Positions 1-8,179 of a DNA stretch of 64,000 nt are shown in pieces. Each line of letters begins with the position of its first letter. The first letter of the stretch is position 1. The position numbers were made by a program, and so were the translations under genes. The stretch is from Cyclobacteriaceae bacterium (lineage in GTDB: Bacteria > Bacteroidota > Bacteroidia > Cytophagales > Cyclobacteriaceae). Under the pieces are notes generated by a model that had not been told where the DNA came from, searched no databases, and was given only the letters and a program-made list of their open reading frames with translations. The stretch spans positions 620,001 to 684,000 of the forward strand of contig JAHBUD010000001.1 of NCBI GenBank assembly GCA_019638255.1, in the 5' to 3' direction.

Positions 1-2543
1 AGTATCCGGGTGCGCTGTTGCTTTTTCGGGTGGGTGATTTTTACGAAACCTTTGGTGAGGATGCCATCCGGGCTGCCAACGTGCTGGATATAACCCTGAC
101 GAAGCGCGGAAATGGCTCAGCCTCTGAAATTGAACTGGCGGGTTTCCCACACCATGCACTGGACACCTACCTTCCGAAATTGGTGAGGGCAGGAAACCGG
201 GTAGCCATTTGTGATCAACTGGAAGACCCACGCTTTGTAAAAGGCATTGTGAAGCGGGGCGTTACCGAGCTGGTAACCCCAGGCGTTTCCTTTAACGATA
301 ATGTGCTGGAGAAAAGGCAGAACAACTTTCTGGCCTCAATCTTTTTCAGCAAGCAAGGCTATGGTGTTTCGTTTCTCGACATCAGCACAGGTGAGTTTTA
401 TGTAGCACAAGGCAGCGAAAATTATATTTTCAAACTCATTCAAAGCTTTGCGCCTGCCGAAATCATTTTCAGCAAAGCACATCGGGAGAATTTTGAAAAG
501 CAGCTTGGTGAAGACCATGCTACCTTTGCGCTCGATGATTGGGTGTATGCCTTTGATTTTGCTCAAGAGAAGTTATTGAATCAATTTAAAACGGCAACGC
601 TAAAAGGGTTTGGTATTGATGGCTTATCCGAAGCCATTATTGCAGCGGGCGCTATTCTGCATTACCTGGAAGCCACTGAACATAAAGACACGCAACACAT
701 TGCTTCCATCTCACGCATTGATGAAGATAAATATGTGTGGCTGGATAAGTTTACTATCCGCAACCTGGAGTTGATAGCCTCACCTTTTGAAAGTGGCGTA
801 CCGTTAATTCACGTACTCGATCATACGGTAACGCCCATGGGTTCCCGCCAGTTGCGTAAGTGGATGGTGCTTCCGCTTAAGGAAAAGGCATTGATTGATG
901 AGCGACTGAAAGTTGTCGATATTTTTTTCCAGCAAATTGAACTTGCCGAAAAACTGTCGGAAGAGTTGAGGCACATTGCAGATTTAGAGCGTCTCATTTC
1001 CAAAGTAGCCGTTGGCCGGATTAATCCACGCGAAATGCTTCAGTTGAAAAAATCGCTGCAGCGTACATTGCCTATTAAGAATTTATTGGCACAGCACACC
1101 TCGCTCGATTTAAAAAAACTTGGCGACCAATTGAACCGTTGTGAATTTCTGCTGGAGAAAATTGAAAAAGAGTTGCGCGATGATGCGCCTATGCTCACCC
1201 ACCAGGGGAACATTATTAAAGATGGCATTCATGATGAGTTGGATGAACTACGCAGCATTGCTTTTTCTGGAAAGGATTATTTGCTTCAGATTCAAAAACG
1301 TGAAGTTGAGCGAACCGGAATTAATTCGTTAAAAATATCGTACAACAAGGTTTTTGGTTATTACCTGGAAGTCAGCAACGCCAATAAGGATAAAGTGCCG
1401 ACCGATTGGATACGCAAGCAAACATTGGTGAATGCGGAGCGCTACATCACCGAGGAGTTGAAAGTGTATGAAGAAAAAATTCTTCATGCCGAAGATAAAC
1501 TTGTGCTCATTGAGCAGAAACTCTTTCAGGAGTTGGTGCAGCATGCCGGAGATTTTGTGGCACAGATTCAACAAAACGCTCGTACGCTTGCCGTGCTGGA
1601 TTGCCTGCTGTCGTTTGCACAAGTTGCACATTTGAATAAGTATGCACGACCGGAGATTAACGAATCTACAACGATTGACATCAAAGCTGGTCGCCACCCG
1701 GTTATTGAAAAGCAGTTGCCGATTGGGGAGAGCTATGTGCCCAATGATGTTTACCTCGACAACGACTCGCAACAAATTCTGGTCATTACCGGTCCGAATA
1801 TGGCAGGGAAATCTGCCTTGCTGCGGCAAACGGCATTGATTGTGTTGATGGCACAGATCGGCAGTTTTGTATCAGCTGAAACCGCACAAATTGGTATTGT
1901 TGATAAAGTCTTTACACGTGTGGGGGCCTCTGATAATTTATCAAAGGGTGAATCCACGTTTATGGTGGAGATGATCGAAACGGCAAGCATTCTCAACAAC
2001 CTGAGCGACCGAAGCCTGATTTTAATGGATGAGATCGGACGGGGAACTTCTACGTACGATGGTGTATCCATTGCCTGGGCCATTGTAGAGTATCTGCATC
2101 AGCATAAAGACTTCCGTCCGAAGACGTTATTCGCCACGCATTATCATGAACTCAATCAATTGGCGGAGGATTTTGTGCGCGTAAAAAATTTCAACGTGAG
2201 CGTAAAAGAAGTGGGCGACAAAATCATCTTCATGCGGAAGCTGAAAGAAGGTGGCAGTGAGCACAGTTTTGGTATTCATGTGGCGCAGTTGGCCGGTATT
2301 CCGAATAAAGTTGTAATCCGTGCTAATGAAGTACTGCATTTTCTGGAGAAGGAGAAGCATAAAAATGAGCCACAGAAAAAGCTACAGGATTTACACAAAG
2401 CCGCGCACCAAATGAGTTTGTTTGAGTTGGATCCTAAATCGAAACAATTACACGAGATGCTGGCTGGAATAGACATCAACACGATCAGCCCGGTGGAGGC
2501 ATTGTTGAAGTTGAATGAGATTCTTTCTTTGGTGAAGAAATAA
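1..2543 (+). CDS. mutS: DNA mismatch repair protein MutS (5' end missing)
   Basis: MutS recognises mismatches and small loops and recruits MutL in an ATP-dependent way. The reading frame is open from the window edge and already encodes the conserved N-terminal YPGALLLFRVGDFYETFG segment, which carries the mismatch-wedging FYE motif. Only a few N-terminal residues are therefore missing and the TTG at 18 is not the real start. The connector, lever and clamp regions follow. The C-terminal ATPase has Walker A GPNMAGKS near nucleotide 1791, the DNLSKGESTFMVEM segment, Walker B ILMDEIGRGTSTYDG near 2020 and the FATHYHEL switch near 2130. The roughly 845 visible residues fit a full-size MutS1. It converges on a PhnD-like gene. 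The sequence is intact, and the only oddity is truncation by the window edge. Confidence 0.97.
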   Translation, partial: YPGALLLFRVGDFYETFGEDAIRAANVLDITLTKRGNGSASEIELAGFPHHALDTYLPKLVRAGNRVAICDQLEDPRFVKGIVKRGVTELVTPGVSFNDNVLEKRQNNFLASIFFSKQGYGVSFLDISTGEFYVAQGSENYIFKLIQSFAPAEIIFSKAHRENFEKQLGEDHATFALDDWVYAFDFAQEKLLNQFKTATLKGFGIDGLSEAIIAAGAILHYLEATEHKDTQHIASISRIDEDKYVWLDKFTIRNLELIASPFESGVPLIHVLDHTVTPMGSRQLRKWMVLPLKEKALIDERLKVVDIFFQQIELAEKLSEELRHIADLERLISKVAVGRINPREMLQLKKSLQRTLPIKNLLAQHTSLDLKKLGDQLNRCEFLLEKIEKELRDDAPMLTHQGNIIKDGIHDELDELRSIAFSGKDYLLQIQKREVERTGINSLKISYNKVFGYYLEVSNANKDKVPTDWIRKQTLVNAERYITEELKVYEEKILHAEDKLVLIEQKLFQELVQHAGDFVAQIQQNARTLAVLDCLLSFAQVAHLNKYARPEINESTTIDIKAGRHPVIEKQLPIGESYVPNDVYLDNDSQQILVITGPNMAGKSALLRQTALIVLMAQIGSFVSAETAQIGIVDKVFTRVGASDNLSKGESTFMVEMIETASILNNLSDRSLILMDEIGRGTSTYDGVSIAWAIVEYLHQHKDFRPKTLFATHYHELNQLAEDFVRVKNFNVSVKEVGDKIIFMRKLKEGGSEHSFGIHVAQLAGIPNKVVIRANEVLHFLEKEKHKNEPQKKLQDLHKAAHQMSLFELDPKSKQLHEMLAGIDINTISPVEALLKLNEILSLVKK

Positions 2544-2560
2544 TTCAGCACCACTTGACT

Positions 2561-2584
2561 GTGGCCTGTGACGGCACAGGCCAC
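2561..2584. terminator. perfect 10-bp hairpin between convergent genes
   Basis: GTGGCCTGTG and CACAGGCCAC flank an ACGG tetraloop just after the mutS stop and before the stop of the convergent PhnD-like gene. The stem is perfect and G+C-rich, so it could end transcription from either side. Neither strand has a U-tract, so factor-independent termination is uncertain. Confidence 0.4.
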
Positions 2585-2615
2585 GGAGTCGATACAGACC
2601 AGACCACGGATGGTA

Positions 2616-3533
2616 TTATTCTCTAGCAAAATTCCGAATGATTGTCATAGACACACTTGGGTTATTGCTGAGTTGCAACAGGCTCTCATAGTATGCATCG
2701 GTTACTGGAATATAGCGATCTGCGGGAATCGCTTCGGTCCATCCTGCTTTTATAGATTCCAATGCCTCTGGATTTTGTATGTGTAATTCAAGTAGCGCTT
2801 TCTGAAGTTCATCGCGTAAACTTACGGGCAACTTTTTTCGGTATACCACAGGGCCAAGCGGAATGGGTGGTGATTCCCACAGCTTTTTCAGCTTTACGGT
2901 ATCGGCACCTAACTTGTAATACTCGGCACTTCCAAAGGCACAGAGTGCAACTTCGCCTTTTAATGCGCGCGCAACGGCTAATGCGTGGTTGTTGGTGTAT
3001 TGCACTTCCAGAAAGAAACGTTCGGGATACCCCGGTTGCATAGATGCCAGTTTCAAGCGCGGCACCAGGTTGCCAGAAGTAGAACCTGGATTAACCAACA
3101 CCAAAACAAAATCCGAAGCATTGGCTACAACCTGTTCCAGGGTGTTCTCAGAAATATTCGCTCCGGTTGCGATCACACTTTTATAGGCATTTTCTTTTTC
3201 CTTCGGGATGTTGAGCACCACGCCCGCTTCATAGGCCTGTGATTTTTCTTTCAGCATCAAATAGCCGAACGTATTCATAAAGGCTACATCCACTTCTTCA
3301 TTCTCCAATGCCATTAGTAATTCCTGTACTGAGGGATAGCTTTTTACTTCAACGCGCAGATTATTGGCCTCACCAAATTGAAGGGCGAAAGGCTCTATGT
3401 TTTTAATGCGTGGATTGTCGGCATACTGATAGGTGGCCACCACCAGTTTTTGAATGGTTTGTTGTGTGTTTTGAGCGAAAAGGGCAACGGCAGAGGAAAG
3501 CGTTATCAGGAGAAAAACAAACCTGCTATTCAT
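2616..3533 (-). CDS. PhnD/SsuA-type periplasmic substrate-binding protein
   Basis: The 305-residue product has an N-terminal signal peptide (about residues 1-20, ending in LFAQ). A type 2 periplasmic-binding fold of the phosphonate-binding-like family follows. Family-typical segments are FALQFGEANNLRVEVKSYPS, the EVDVAFMNTFGYL motif and VLVNPGSTSGNLVPRLKL, which normally contributes ligand contacts. Relatives deliver phosphonate, phosphite, phosphate or other small ligands to ABC importers. No permease or ATPase gene lies nearby, so its partner is elsewhere or it acts as a sensor or solute-binding subunit of something else. The ligand cannot be told from sequence. It is the last gene of a same-strand series behind two Crp/Fnr regulators, after a 71-bp gap. 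Confidence 0.8.
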   Translation of the reverse strand: MNSRFVFLLITLSSAVALFAQNTQQTIQKLVVATYQYADNPRIKNIEPFALQFGEANNLRVEVKSYPSVQELLMALENEEVDVAFMNTFGYLMLKEKSQAYEAGVVLNIPKEKENAYKSVIATGANISENTLEQVVANASDFVLVLVNPGSTSGNLVPRLKLASMQPGYPERFFLEVQYTNNHALAVARALKGEVALCAFGSAEYYKLGADTVKLKKLWESPPIPLGPVVYRKKLPVSLRDELQKALLELHIQNPEALESIKAGWTEAIPADRYIPVTDAYYESLLQLSNNPSVSMTIIRNFARE

Positions 3534-3604
3534 AAATCAAAGAAACGGAAATAATGCTTTGTGTGTTGTGCAGTCGGTTATTACCTTTTTAGAAAGATTT
3601 TCGG

Positions 3605-4189
3605 TTACTGGCCATCCGCCAAACGTTTCCTTATCCGGCTCAATGCTTCGGGTGTAATGCCCAGGTAAGAAGCTATGTATTTCAAGGGCACGTTGGCCAT
3701 AACTTTTGGTCGCTCTTTAATCAGTTTCAGATAGCGTTCTTCCGGGGAGTTGAAAAGCAGGCTTTTGTTGCGACTCACCACAAACAATAAAATGTATTCT
3801 GCCATCAACCTGCCAAATCGTTCCCATACATGCGATTTTTCATACGTCTTTTGCAGGTCCTGATAACTCATCTGCAAGATCTCAGCATCATCCATGGCAA
3901 TGATGTAGTCGGTTGTGGGCTGACGGGATATCAAGCTGGCAAAATCGGTAATGAAATTACCTTCGAAAGCGAAGTTAATGGTCAGTTCTTCATCGTGTAC
4001 CACGTTGTAAACTCGCATGAATCCTTTATTGATGAACGTAACATGATTACATACTTCGCCTCCGCGCAGAATATATTCACCCTTTTTAATAAAACGTCTG
4101 GTGATAATGGAAGTCAGTAGTTTCCACTCCTCTTCGGTAAACATGAGGAAGCGCGAAGCAAAATTTCGAATGCCGGTATATTCATCCAT
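3605..4189 (-). CDS. Crp/Fnr-family transcriptional regulator (paralog A)
   Basis: The 194-residue protein has a cyclic-nucleotide-binding-type beta-roll (about residues 25-115), a long dimerisation helix and a C-terminal Crp-type winged helix. Its recognition segment, PLKYIASYLGITPEALSRIR, has Glu, Ser and Arg in the spacing that FNR (TVETISRLL) uses to read TTGAT half-sites. There is no N-terminal cysteine cluster, so it is not an Fe-S oxygen sensor like E. coli FNR. The effector is unknown, and the phosphate-binding signature of true cAMP receptors is not obvious. The neighbouring upstream gene is a close paralog with a practically identical DNA-reading helix. The two lie 53 bp apart on the same strand. 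Confidence 0.9.
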   Translation of the reverse strand: MDEYTGIRNFASRFLMFTEEEWKLLTSIITRRFIKKGEYILRGGEVCNHVTFINKGFMRVYNVVHDEELTINFAFEGNFITDFASLISRQPTTDYIIAMDDAEILQMSYQDLQKTYEKSHVWERFGRLMAEYILLFVVSRNKSLLFNSPEERYLKLIKERPKVMANVPLKYIASYLGITPEALSRIRKRLADGQ

Positions 4190-4242
4190 AACGGGCCCCG
4201 TAAGCAGGGATTACAAAAATAACCTGAGCAAGGCTAAATAGT

Positions 4243-4833
4243 TTACCGGTTTGGATTATGCGATACTCTTTTTCGTATGCGGCTAAGCGCTTCAGGGGTT
4301 ATGCCTAAATAGGAGGCTATGTACTTTAAGGGTACGCGTTCTAAAACATGAGGACTTGTATGCATAAGCTGCAGGTAAAGCTCTTCCGGAGTTTTAAAGA
4401 GCAAGTCTTGCCCCCGAAAAGCAGTAAACACAAAAACGTGTTCTGCGATTAGCCGCCCAAATTTCTGCCAGACAGGATATTGCTCAAAGGCCGCATGCAT
4501 GGAGGCATGATCAAGTTGCAGCACCTCAGCATCCTCCATGGCTATGATGTTATCGCGTGAAGGCTTACGGGTAACAAAACTGCAATAGTCTGTTATGTAA
4601 TCGTGCTCAAAGGCAAAGTATTGCGTACGGTCTTCTTCTCGTACGATGCTATAAGTCCTGAAATATCCGTGGTTGATAAAAGAAACATGGTTACAAACCT
4701 GCCCCTCGGATAAGAGATGTTCTCCCCTTTTTAACCATCTGCGGGTAAGTGATTTTTGGTGTACTTCCCATTCCGCTTCAGTGAATGAGAGGAAGCGAGA
4801 AATGTATTTCCGGATGGCAGAAAATTCGTCCAT
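4243..4833 (-). CDS. Crp/Fnr-family transcriptional regulator (paralog B)
   Basis: This 196-residue sister of the downstream gene has the same architecture: a beta-roll sensor, a dimerisation helix and the winged-helix segment PLKYIASYLGITPEALSRIR. The sensory half differs clearly from paralog A, for example HDYITDYCSFVTRKPSRDN against GNFITDFASLISRQPTTDY. The DNA-reading part is kept. This pattern suggests two inputs converging on one set of operators. It starts 25 bp after the stop of the TonB-dependent receptor gene on the same strand and may share its transcript. The receptor promoter carries two FNR-type boxes, which makes an autoregulatory or local circuit plausible, though this is inference only. 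Confidence 0.9.
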   Translation of the reverse strand: MDEFSAIRKYISRFLSFTEAEWEVHQKSLTRRWLKRGEHLLSEGQVCNHVSFINHGYFRTYSIVREEDRTQYFAFEHDYITDYCSFVTRKPSRDNIIAMEDAEVLQLDHASMHAAFEQYPVWQKFGRLIAEHVFVFTAFRGQDLLFKTPEELYLQLMHTSPHVLERVPLKYIASYLGITPEALSRIRKRVSHNPNR

Positions 4834-4858
4834 CCGGAAATATACAAAAGGTGTGTTA

Positions 4859-7276
4859 TCAAAATGTGAAGCGCACGAACGGTACAGGGAAAAAGCTCTG
4901 TTGATATTGTGTTACAATCGTATTGGTGCGTGGGTTATAGCTCTGTGAAAAAATATTCTGATGATTGGTAAGATTCTGCAAGTCCAGCGAGATTTCAAGG
5001 GTGCTCTTCGCATATTCTTTACGGTAGGCAATTCGGAAATCGGTGCGGAAGTAAGCATCTTGCTTTTGGCTGAACGCTTCACTTTCTACAAAAATGGTTC
5101 TTCCAAATTGTTGGGATGCCTCGAAATCAATGGGCGTTAAATACTTACCTCCGATGGTCGTGATTTTCAGGTTCAACGATAAATACTTTTGATTTGAGCC
5201 AAGTCGGAATTCTTTTCCAACCAGACCGTTAACAACATAGCCAGTGTTGAATGCAGTGTTGCGTTCAATGCCATCGCTGCCTTTGTACCTCGAGTCAAAA
5301 AGAGAGCTTGTTATCAGGAAGTAAAAACCTTTGCTGAAGAACCGTTCGAGGGTTAACTCAGTTCCATAGTTCGTACCGGTTCCGTTGTTTACCAGGCTAT
5401 CTTGGTCTACAGGAATGAAACTGGAACCTGTGTTGATGGCAGAAAAAGATGAAGGGCGTTGTTCTACCGGGACGTTACTAAGTGTCTGATAATATACCTC
5501 TGCCTTTAAGCGCAACTTCTCGGATATGCTCCAATCGTAAGTAATTACACTATGCTGACTGGTTGTAAACTTAAGGTTGGTGTTCGTAAGGATGTAGGTG
5601 TCGTCTGCAATTTTTGTTTGCACATAAGAAGTATATGGGCTTTGAATCTGGTTATGAATACCATAGCCCAGGCTTAAGGATTGTTTACCATTGATAACAT
5701 ACTGCAACCCTAACCTCGGCTCAATAACAGCTTGATTATTTAAGGCATAGTATTGTGCATGAATGCCTGTGTTGAGGGAAAATCGTTGACTGAAGCGGTG
5801 GCGCCAGGTAATAAATCCACGGTATAGGGAAGTAACATCTTCAACATTGATCCTAACGGTGTCGCTACCGAGGTTGACAAAAATGTCCCGGTTGAACAGG
5901 TCAAATTTTAGCATATCAATATTTCCTCCGTAGGTTAATGAATTCTTTGAATTCAATTTTGTGCGCATAATCGCCAGCACAGCGTATTTTGTCGTTGTAA
6001 ATTCTGCTTCACCTCTTTTGTACCGGGCCACAACTTCATTGTTGGCATCACGAACCAATGAATCACCAATAAAGCTTTCCTGGGCAACGCTGTATCCACT
6101 GGTAATTTTGAAATGTGTTTTTGGGGAAATATTCTTTTCATAGCTGATGCCGACAATGCCGGTTTGATAACGCGGAAAAAGATCTTCATTTTCATTTCCG
6201 TAAAGGTCGCTGGATTCACCTTCCAGATCAGCTTCACTGCCTAGTAAATCAATCTCACTTTTCCCACCCAACCCAAATACTGACCATTTCCCTCCATGCT
6301 TTGCTGGTAGCGTTACTTTGAAATTCAAATCCTGATAAAGTGGTATGTTCGAGCCTGTTCCAAACTCAATGCCCAGTGTGTTAAACAGTCCAAGGGTTGA
6401 ATAGCGGTAATTCACAATAAATGAACCGTTATTCTTTTTTGAAAGAGGACCTTCGGCACCCATCTCAAAACCATTGAAGCCCACCTGCGTGACAAATTCA
6501 TGTTTCTGATTGTTGCCTTCACGCAATTGAATGTCGAACACACCCGCCACAGCATTTCCATATTGAGCCGGGAAGGCACTGGTCATAAAATCGGATTTAT
6601 CCAGGTTGTTGTTGTTAAGCATACTCACGGGCCCGCCTGTACTGTTGAGCGATCCGAAGTGATTGGGATTTGGAATGTTCAATCCTTCCAACTGCCAAAG
6701 CATGCCGGTGGGTGAGTTCCCGCGAACAACAATGTCGTTTCGGGAATCATCACCACCGATCACACCGGCAAAGTTTGCCGCCATGCGCGAAGGATCTCCC
6801 AGCGCGCCTGCATAGCGTTTGGTATCGTCAACATTAAACGAGCGTGCGCTAACAATAGCCAGATCGTTGTTGGTTGCCGTCTTGTCATCTTTTGAATTGG
6901 CCACCACCACAATTTCGCTAAGCTGACTGATGCTTTCTGTTAAACTAAGGTTAAGGATAACCTCCTTCCCAGCCGTTACCAGTACATTCGGAATGATTTG
7001 TTCTTCGTATCCTAGGTAGGTGATTTTTAAGGTTTGTCTGCCTACTGGCACATTTTCGATACGATAGTTGCCATCTACATCAGAGGCACTCCCCAGTACG
7101 GTTTCACCTGTAGCCAATACAGTTACGTTCACCCCAATCAAAGGGGTTTTGGTTATTTCATCTACAACTTTGCCACGAATAGTTTGGGTAGATTGACTGA
7201 ATGCGGAGATTGCCAGCAATACAGCTATAACAATGCCCATTAAAATTTTAAATGTTTTTGCTTCATCGGTTTTCAT
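4859..7276 (-). CDS. TonB-dependent outer membrane receptor with carboxypeptidase-regulatory domain
   Basis: The 805-residue precursor has a signal peptide (about 1-27). A CarboxypepD_reg-like beta-sandwich follows (about 31-115, TIRGKVVDEITKTPLIGVNV). Next come the plug domain (about 130-240, including VVRGNSPTGMLWQLEGLNIPNPNHFG) and a 22-strand-type barrel ending in a terminal Phe (VPFVRFTF), the usual BAM recognition residue. It takes up a large or scarce ligand using TonB energy. No SusD partner or siderophore genes are adjacent, so the ligand is unknown. The gene lies downstream of a LytTR/histidine-kinase pair and upstream of two Crp/Fnr regulators. Its 168-bp upstream region holds two perfect TTGAT-N4-ATCAA boxes and a CACCTTTG -7-like element. 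Confidence 0.93.
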   Translation of the reverse strand: MKTDEAKTFKILMGIVIAVLLAISAFSQSTQTIRGKVVDEITKTPLIGVNVTVLATGETVLGSASDVDGNYRIENVPVGRQTLKITYLGYEEQIIPNVLVTAGKEVILNLSLTESISQLSEIVVVANSKDDKTATNNDLAIVSARSFNVDDTKRYAGALGDPSRMAANFAGVIGGDDSRNDIVVRGNSPTGMLWQLEGLNIPNPNHFGSLNSTGGPVSMLNNNNLDKSDFMTSAFPAQYGNAVAGVFDIQLREGNNQKHEFVTQVGFNGFEMGAEGPLSKKNNGSFIVNYRYSTLGLFNTLGIEFGTGSNIPLYQDLNFKVTLPAKHGGKWSVFGLGGKSEIDLLGSEADLEGESSDLYGNENEDLFPRYQTGIVGISYEKNISPKTHFKITSGYSVAQESFIGDSLVRDANNEVVARYKRGEAEFTTTKYAVLAIMRTKLNSKNSLTYGGNIDMLKFDLFNRDIFVNLGSDTVRINVEDVTSLYRGFITWRHRFSQRFSLNTGIHAQYYALNNQAVIEPRLGLQYVINGKQSLSLGYGIHNQIQSPYTSYVQTKIADDTYILTNTNLKFTTSQHSVITYDWSISEKLRLKAEVYYQTLSNVPVEQRPSSFSAINTGSSFIPVDQDSLVNNGTGTNYGTELTLERFFSKGFYFLITSSLFDSRYKGSDGIERNTAFNTGYVVNGLVGKEFRLGSNQKYLSLNLKITTIGGKYLTPIDFEASQQFGRTIFVESEAFSQKQDAYFRTDFRIAYRKEYAKSTLEISLDLQNLTNHQNIFSQSYNPRTNTIVTQYQQSFFPVPFVRFTF

Positions 7277-7304
7277 GATCGGGTTTGTTTTTGTTTCGAT
7301 GAAG

Positions 7305-7312
7305 CAAAGGTG
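7305..7312 (-). promoter_or_regulatory. -7 promoter element (CACCTTTG) of the TonB receptor gene
   Basis: On the minus strand CACCTTTG differs from the Bacteroidota consensus TAnnTTTG only at the first base. It sits about 30 bp before the ATG at 7276 and would give a start site near 7300. The same octamer precedes the other TonB receptor gene at 22397. No good -33 TTG is present at the usual spacing, which fits an activator-dependent promoter. Confidence 0.45.
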
Positions 7313-7335
7313 GGGTGTTTCAAGCCTGTCCTTGC

Positions 7336-7349
7336 TTGATGAAAATCAA
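7336..7349. promoter_or_regulatory. FNR-type operator, box 1 (TTGAT-N4-ATCAA)
   Basis: TTGATGAAAATCAA is a perfect match to the FNR consensus dyad. Its centre (7342.5) lies about 42 bp upstream of the start site inferred from the -7 element at 7305-7312. That is close to the -41.5 position of class II FNR/CRP activation. The binding protein is inferred to be one or both adjacent Crp/Fnr paralogs. Confidence 0.65.
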
Positions 7350-7367
7350 TAAAAAGGCAGAAGCAGA

Positions 7368-7381
7368 TTGATCCAGATCAA
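7368..7381. promoter_or_regulatory. FNR-type operator, box 2 (TTGAT-N4-ATCAA)
   Basis: TTGATCCAGATCAA is a second perfect dyad. It is centred 32 bp (about three helical turns) from box 1, so both would lie on the same DNA face. It sits between the LytTR regulator stop and the receptor start. Confidence 0.65.
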
Positions 7382-7444
7382 GAAAGAAGAGTAGAAAGAG
7401 CAAAAACAGGCTGTAATCCTAATGAAGGTTCTGTGAGCAAATGA

Positions 7445-8164
7445 TCAACGCTTAAAAAGATTGTTGCCCATAATTTTTTGCATCACATCATCCTTCAGAT
7501 TACGACTGACAGGAATCCAGGAGTTTCCGATTACGATTTCATTACCGTCAACAGCTGTGATTTTATCAAGAGCAACGATAAAGGATTTATGTACTTTCAA
7601 AAAGCGGTCAGTCGGGAGCTGACTTTCCAGTCCGCTGAAGGTAATGTAAGTAATCATCTTTCGTTCGGCTGTGTGGATGATGCAATAGTTCTGCATAGCT
7701 TCTATGTACAGCACATCGCTGAATTTAACTTTCTCGAACTTATGGTCGCACTTGATAAAGAAATATTCCTGTGGAGCCGCGGTTGTAGCCTCAGCTTTTT
7801 GTTTTAGGACATAGAAATCACGTGCCTTCTGCACAGCTTTAAGAAACCGTTCGAATGGAATGGGTTTTACCAAATAGTCAATGATGTCAAGTGAATATCC
7901 TTCCAGGGCATATTCTGAATAGGCCGTAGTAAAGATGACCATAGGTGGATTTTTCAATGTTTTCAAAAATTCAATTCCTGAAAGCTTCGGCATGTGAATA
8001 TCCAGCAACAGTAAATCGATCTTTCCATCGTGAAGCAATGCGGAAGCTTTTACGGCATTCTCGCATTTGCCCGCCAGGTGAAGAAAGTCTACCTCATTTA
8101 CATATTCTTCCAGCCCTTTTCGGGCTACAGGTTCGTCATCAATAATAAGGCAGTTGAGTCTCAT
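7445..8164 (-). CDS. LytTR-family response regulator
   Basis: The 239-residue two-component regulator has a receiver domain (about 1-120) with the acidic pair at D9/D10, the phosphoacceptor D55 in LLLLDIHMPK, the conserved Thr in FTTAYSEYALEG and the Lys of VKPIPFERF. A LytTR DNA-binding domain occupies about residues 135-239 (KVKFSDVLYIEAMQNYCIIHT, RFLKVHKSFIV). The kinase gene ends 15 bp upstream on the same strand, so the two form one operon. LytTR proteins bind pairs of direct repeats about two turns apart. A matching repeat pair lies upstream of the kinase gene at 9246-9279, suggesting autoregulation and control of the divergent dioxygenase operon. This target assignment is inference. 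Confidence 0.95.
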   Translation of the reverse strand: MRLNCLIIDDEPVARKGLEEYVNEVDFLHLAGKCENAVKASALLHDGKIDLLLLDIHMPKLSGIEFLKTLKNPPMVIFTTAYSEYALEGYSLDIIDYLVKPIPFERFLKAVQKARDFYVLKQKAEATTAAPQEYFFIKCDHKFEKVKFSDVLYIEAMQNYCIIHTAERKMITYITFSGLESQLPTDRFLKVHKSFIVALDKITAVDGNEIVIGNSWIPVSRNLKDDVMQKIMGNNLFKR

Positions 8165-8179
8165 AGTGTTGCGGTTAGC

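Noticed and set aside
1329..1829. 166-codon open frame on the minus strand inside mutS
   Set aside because: It is antisense to a strongly conserved MutS region, and its translation has no recognisable features. It is a shadow of the codon bias of mutS.
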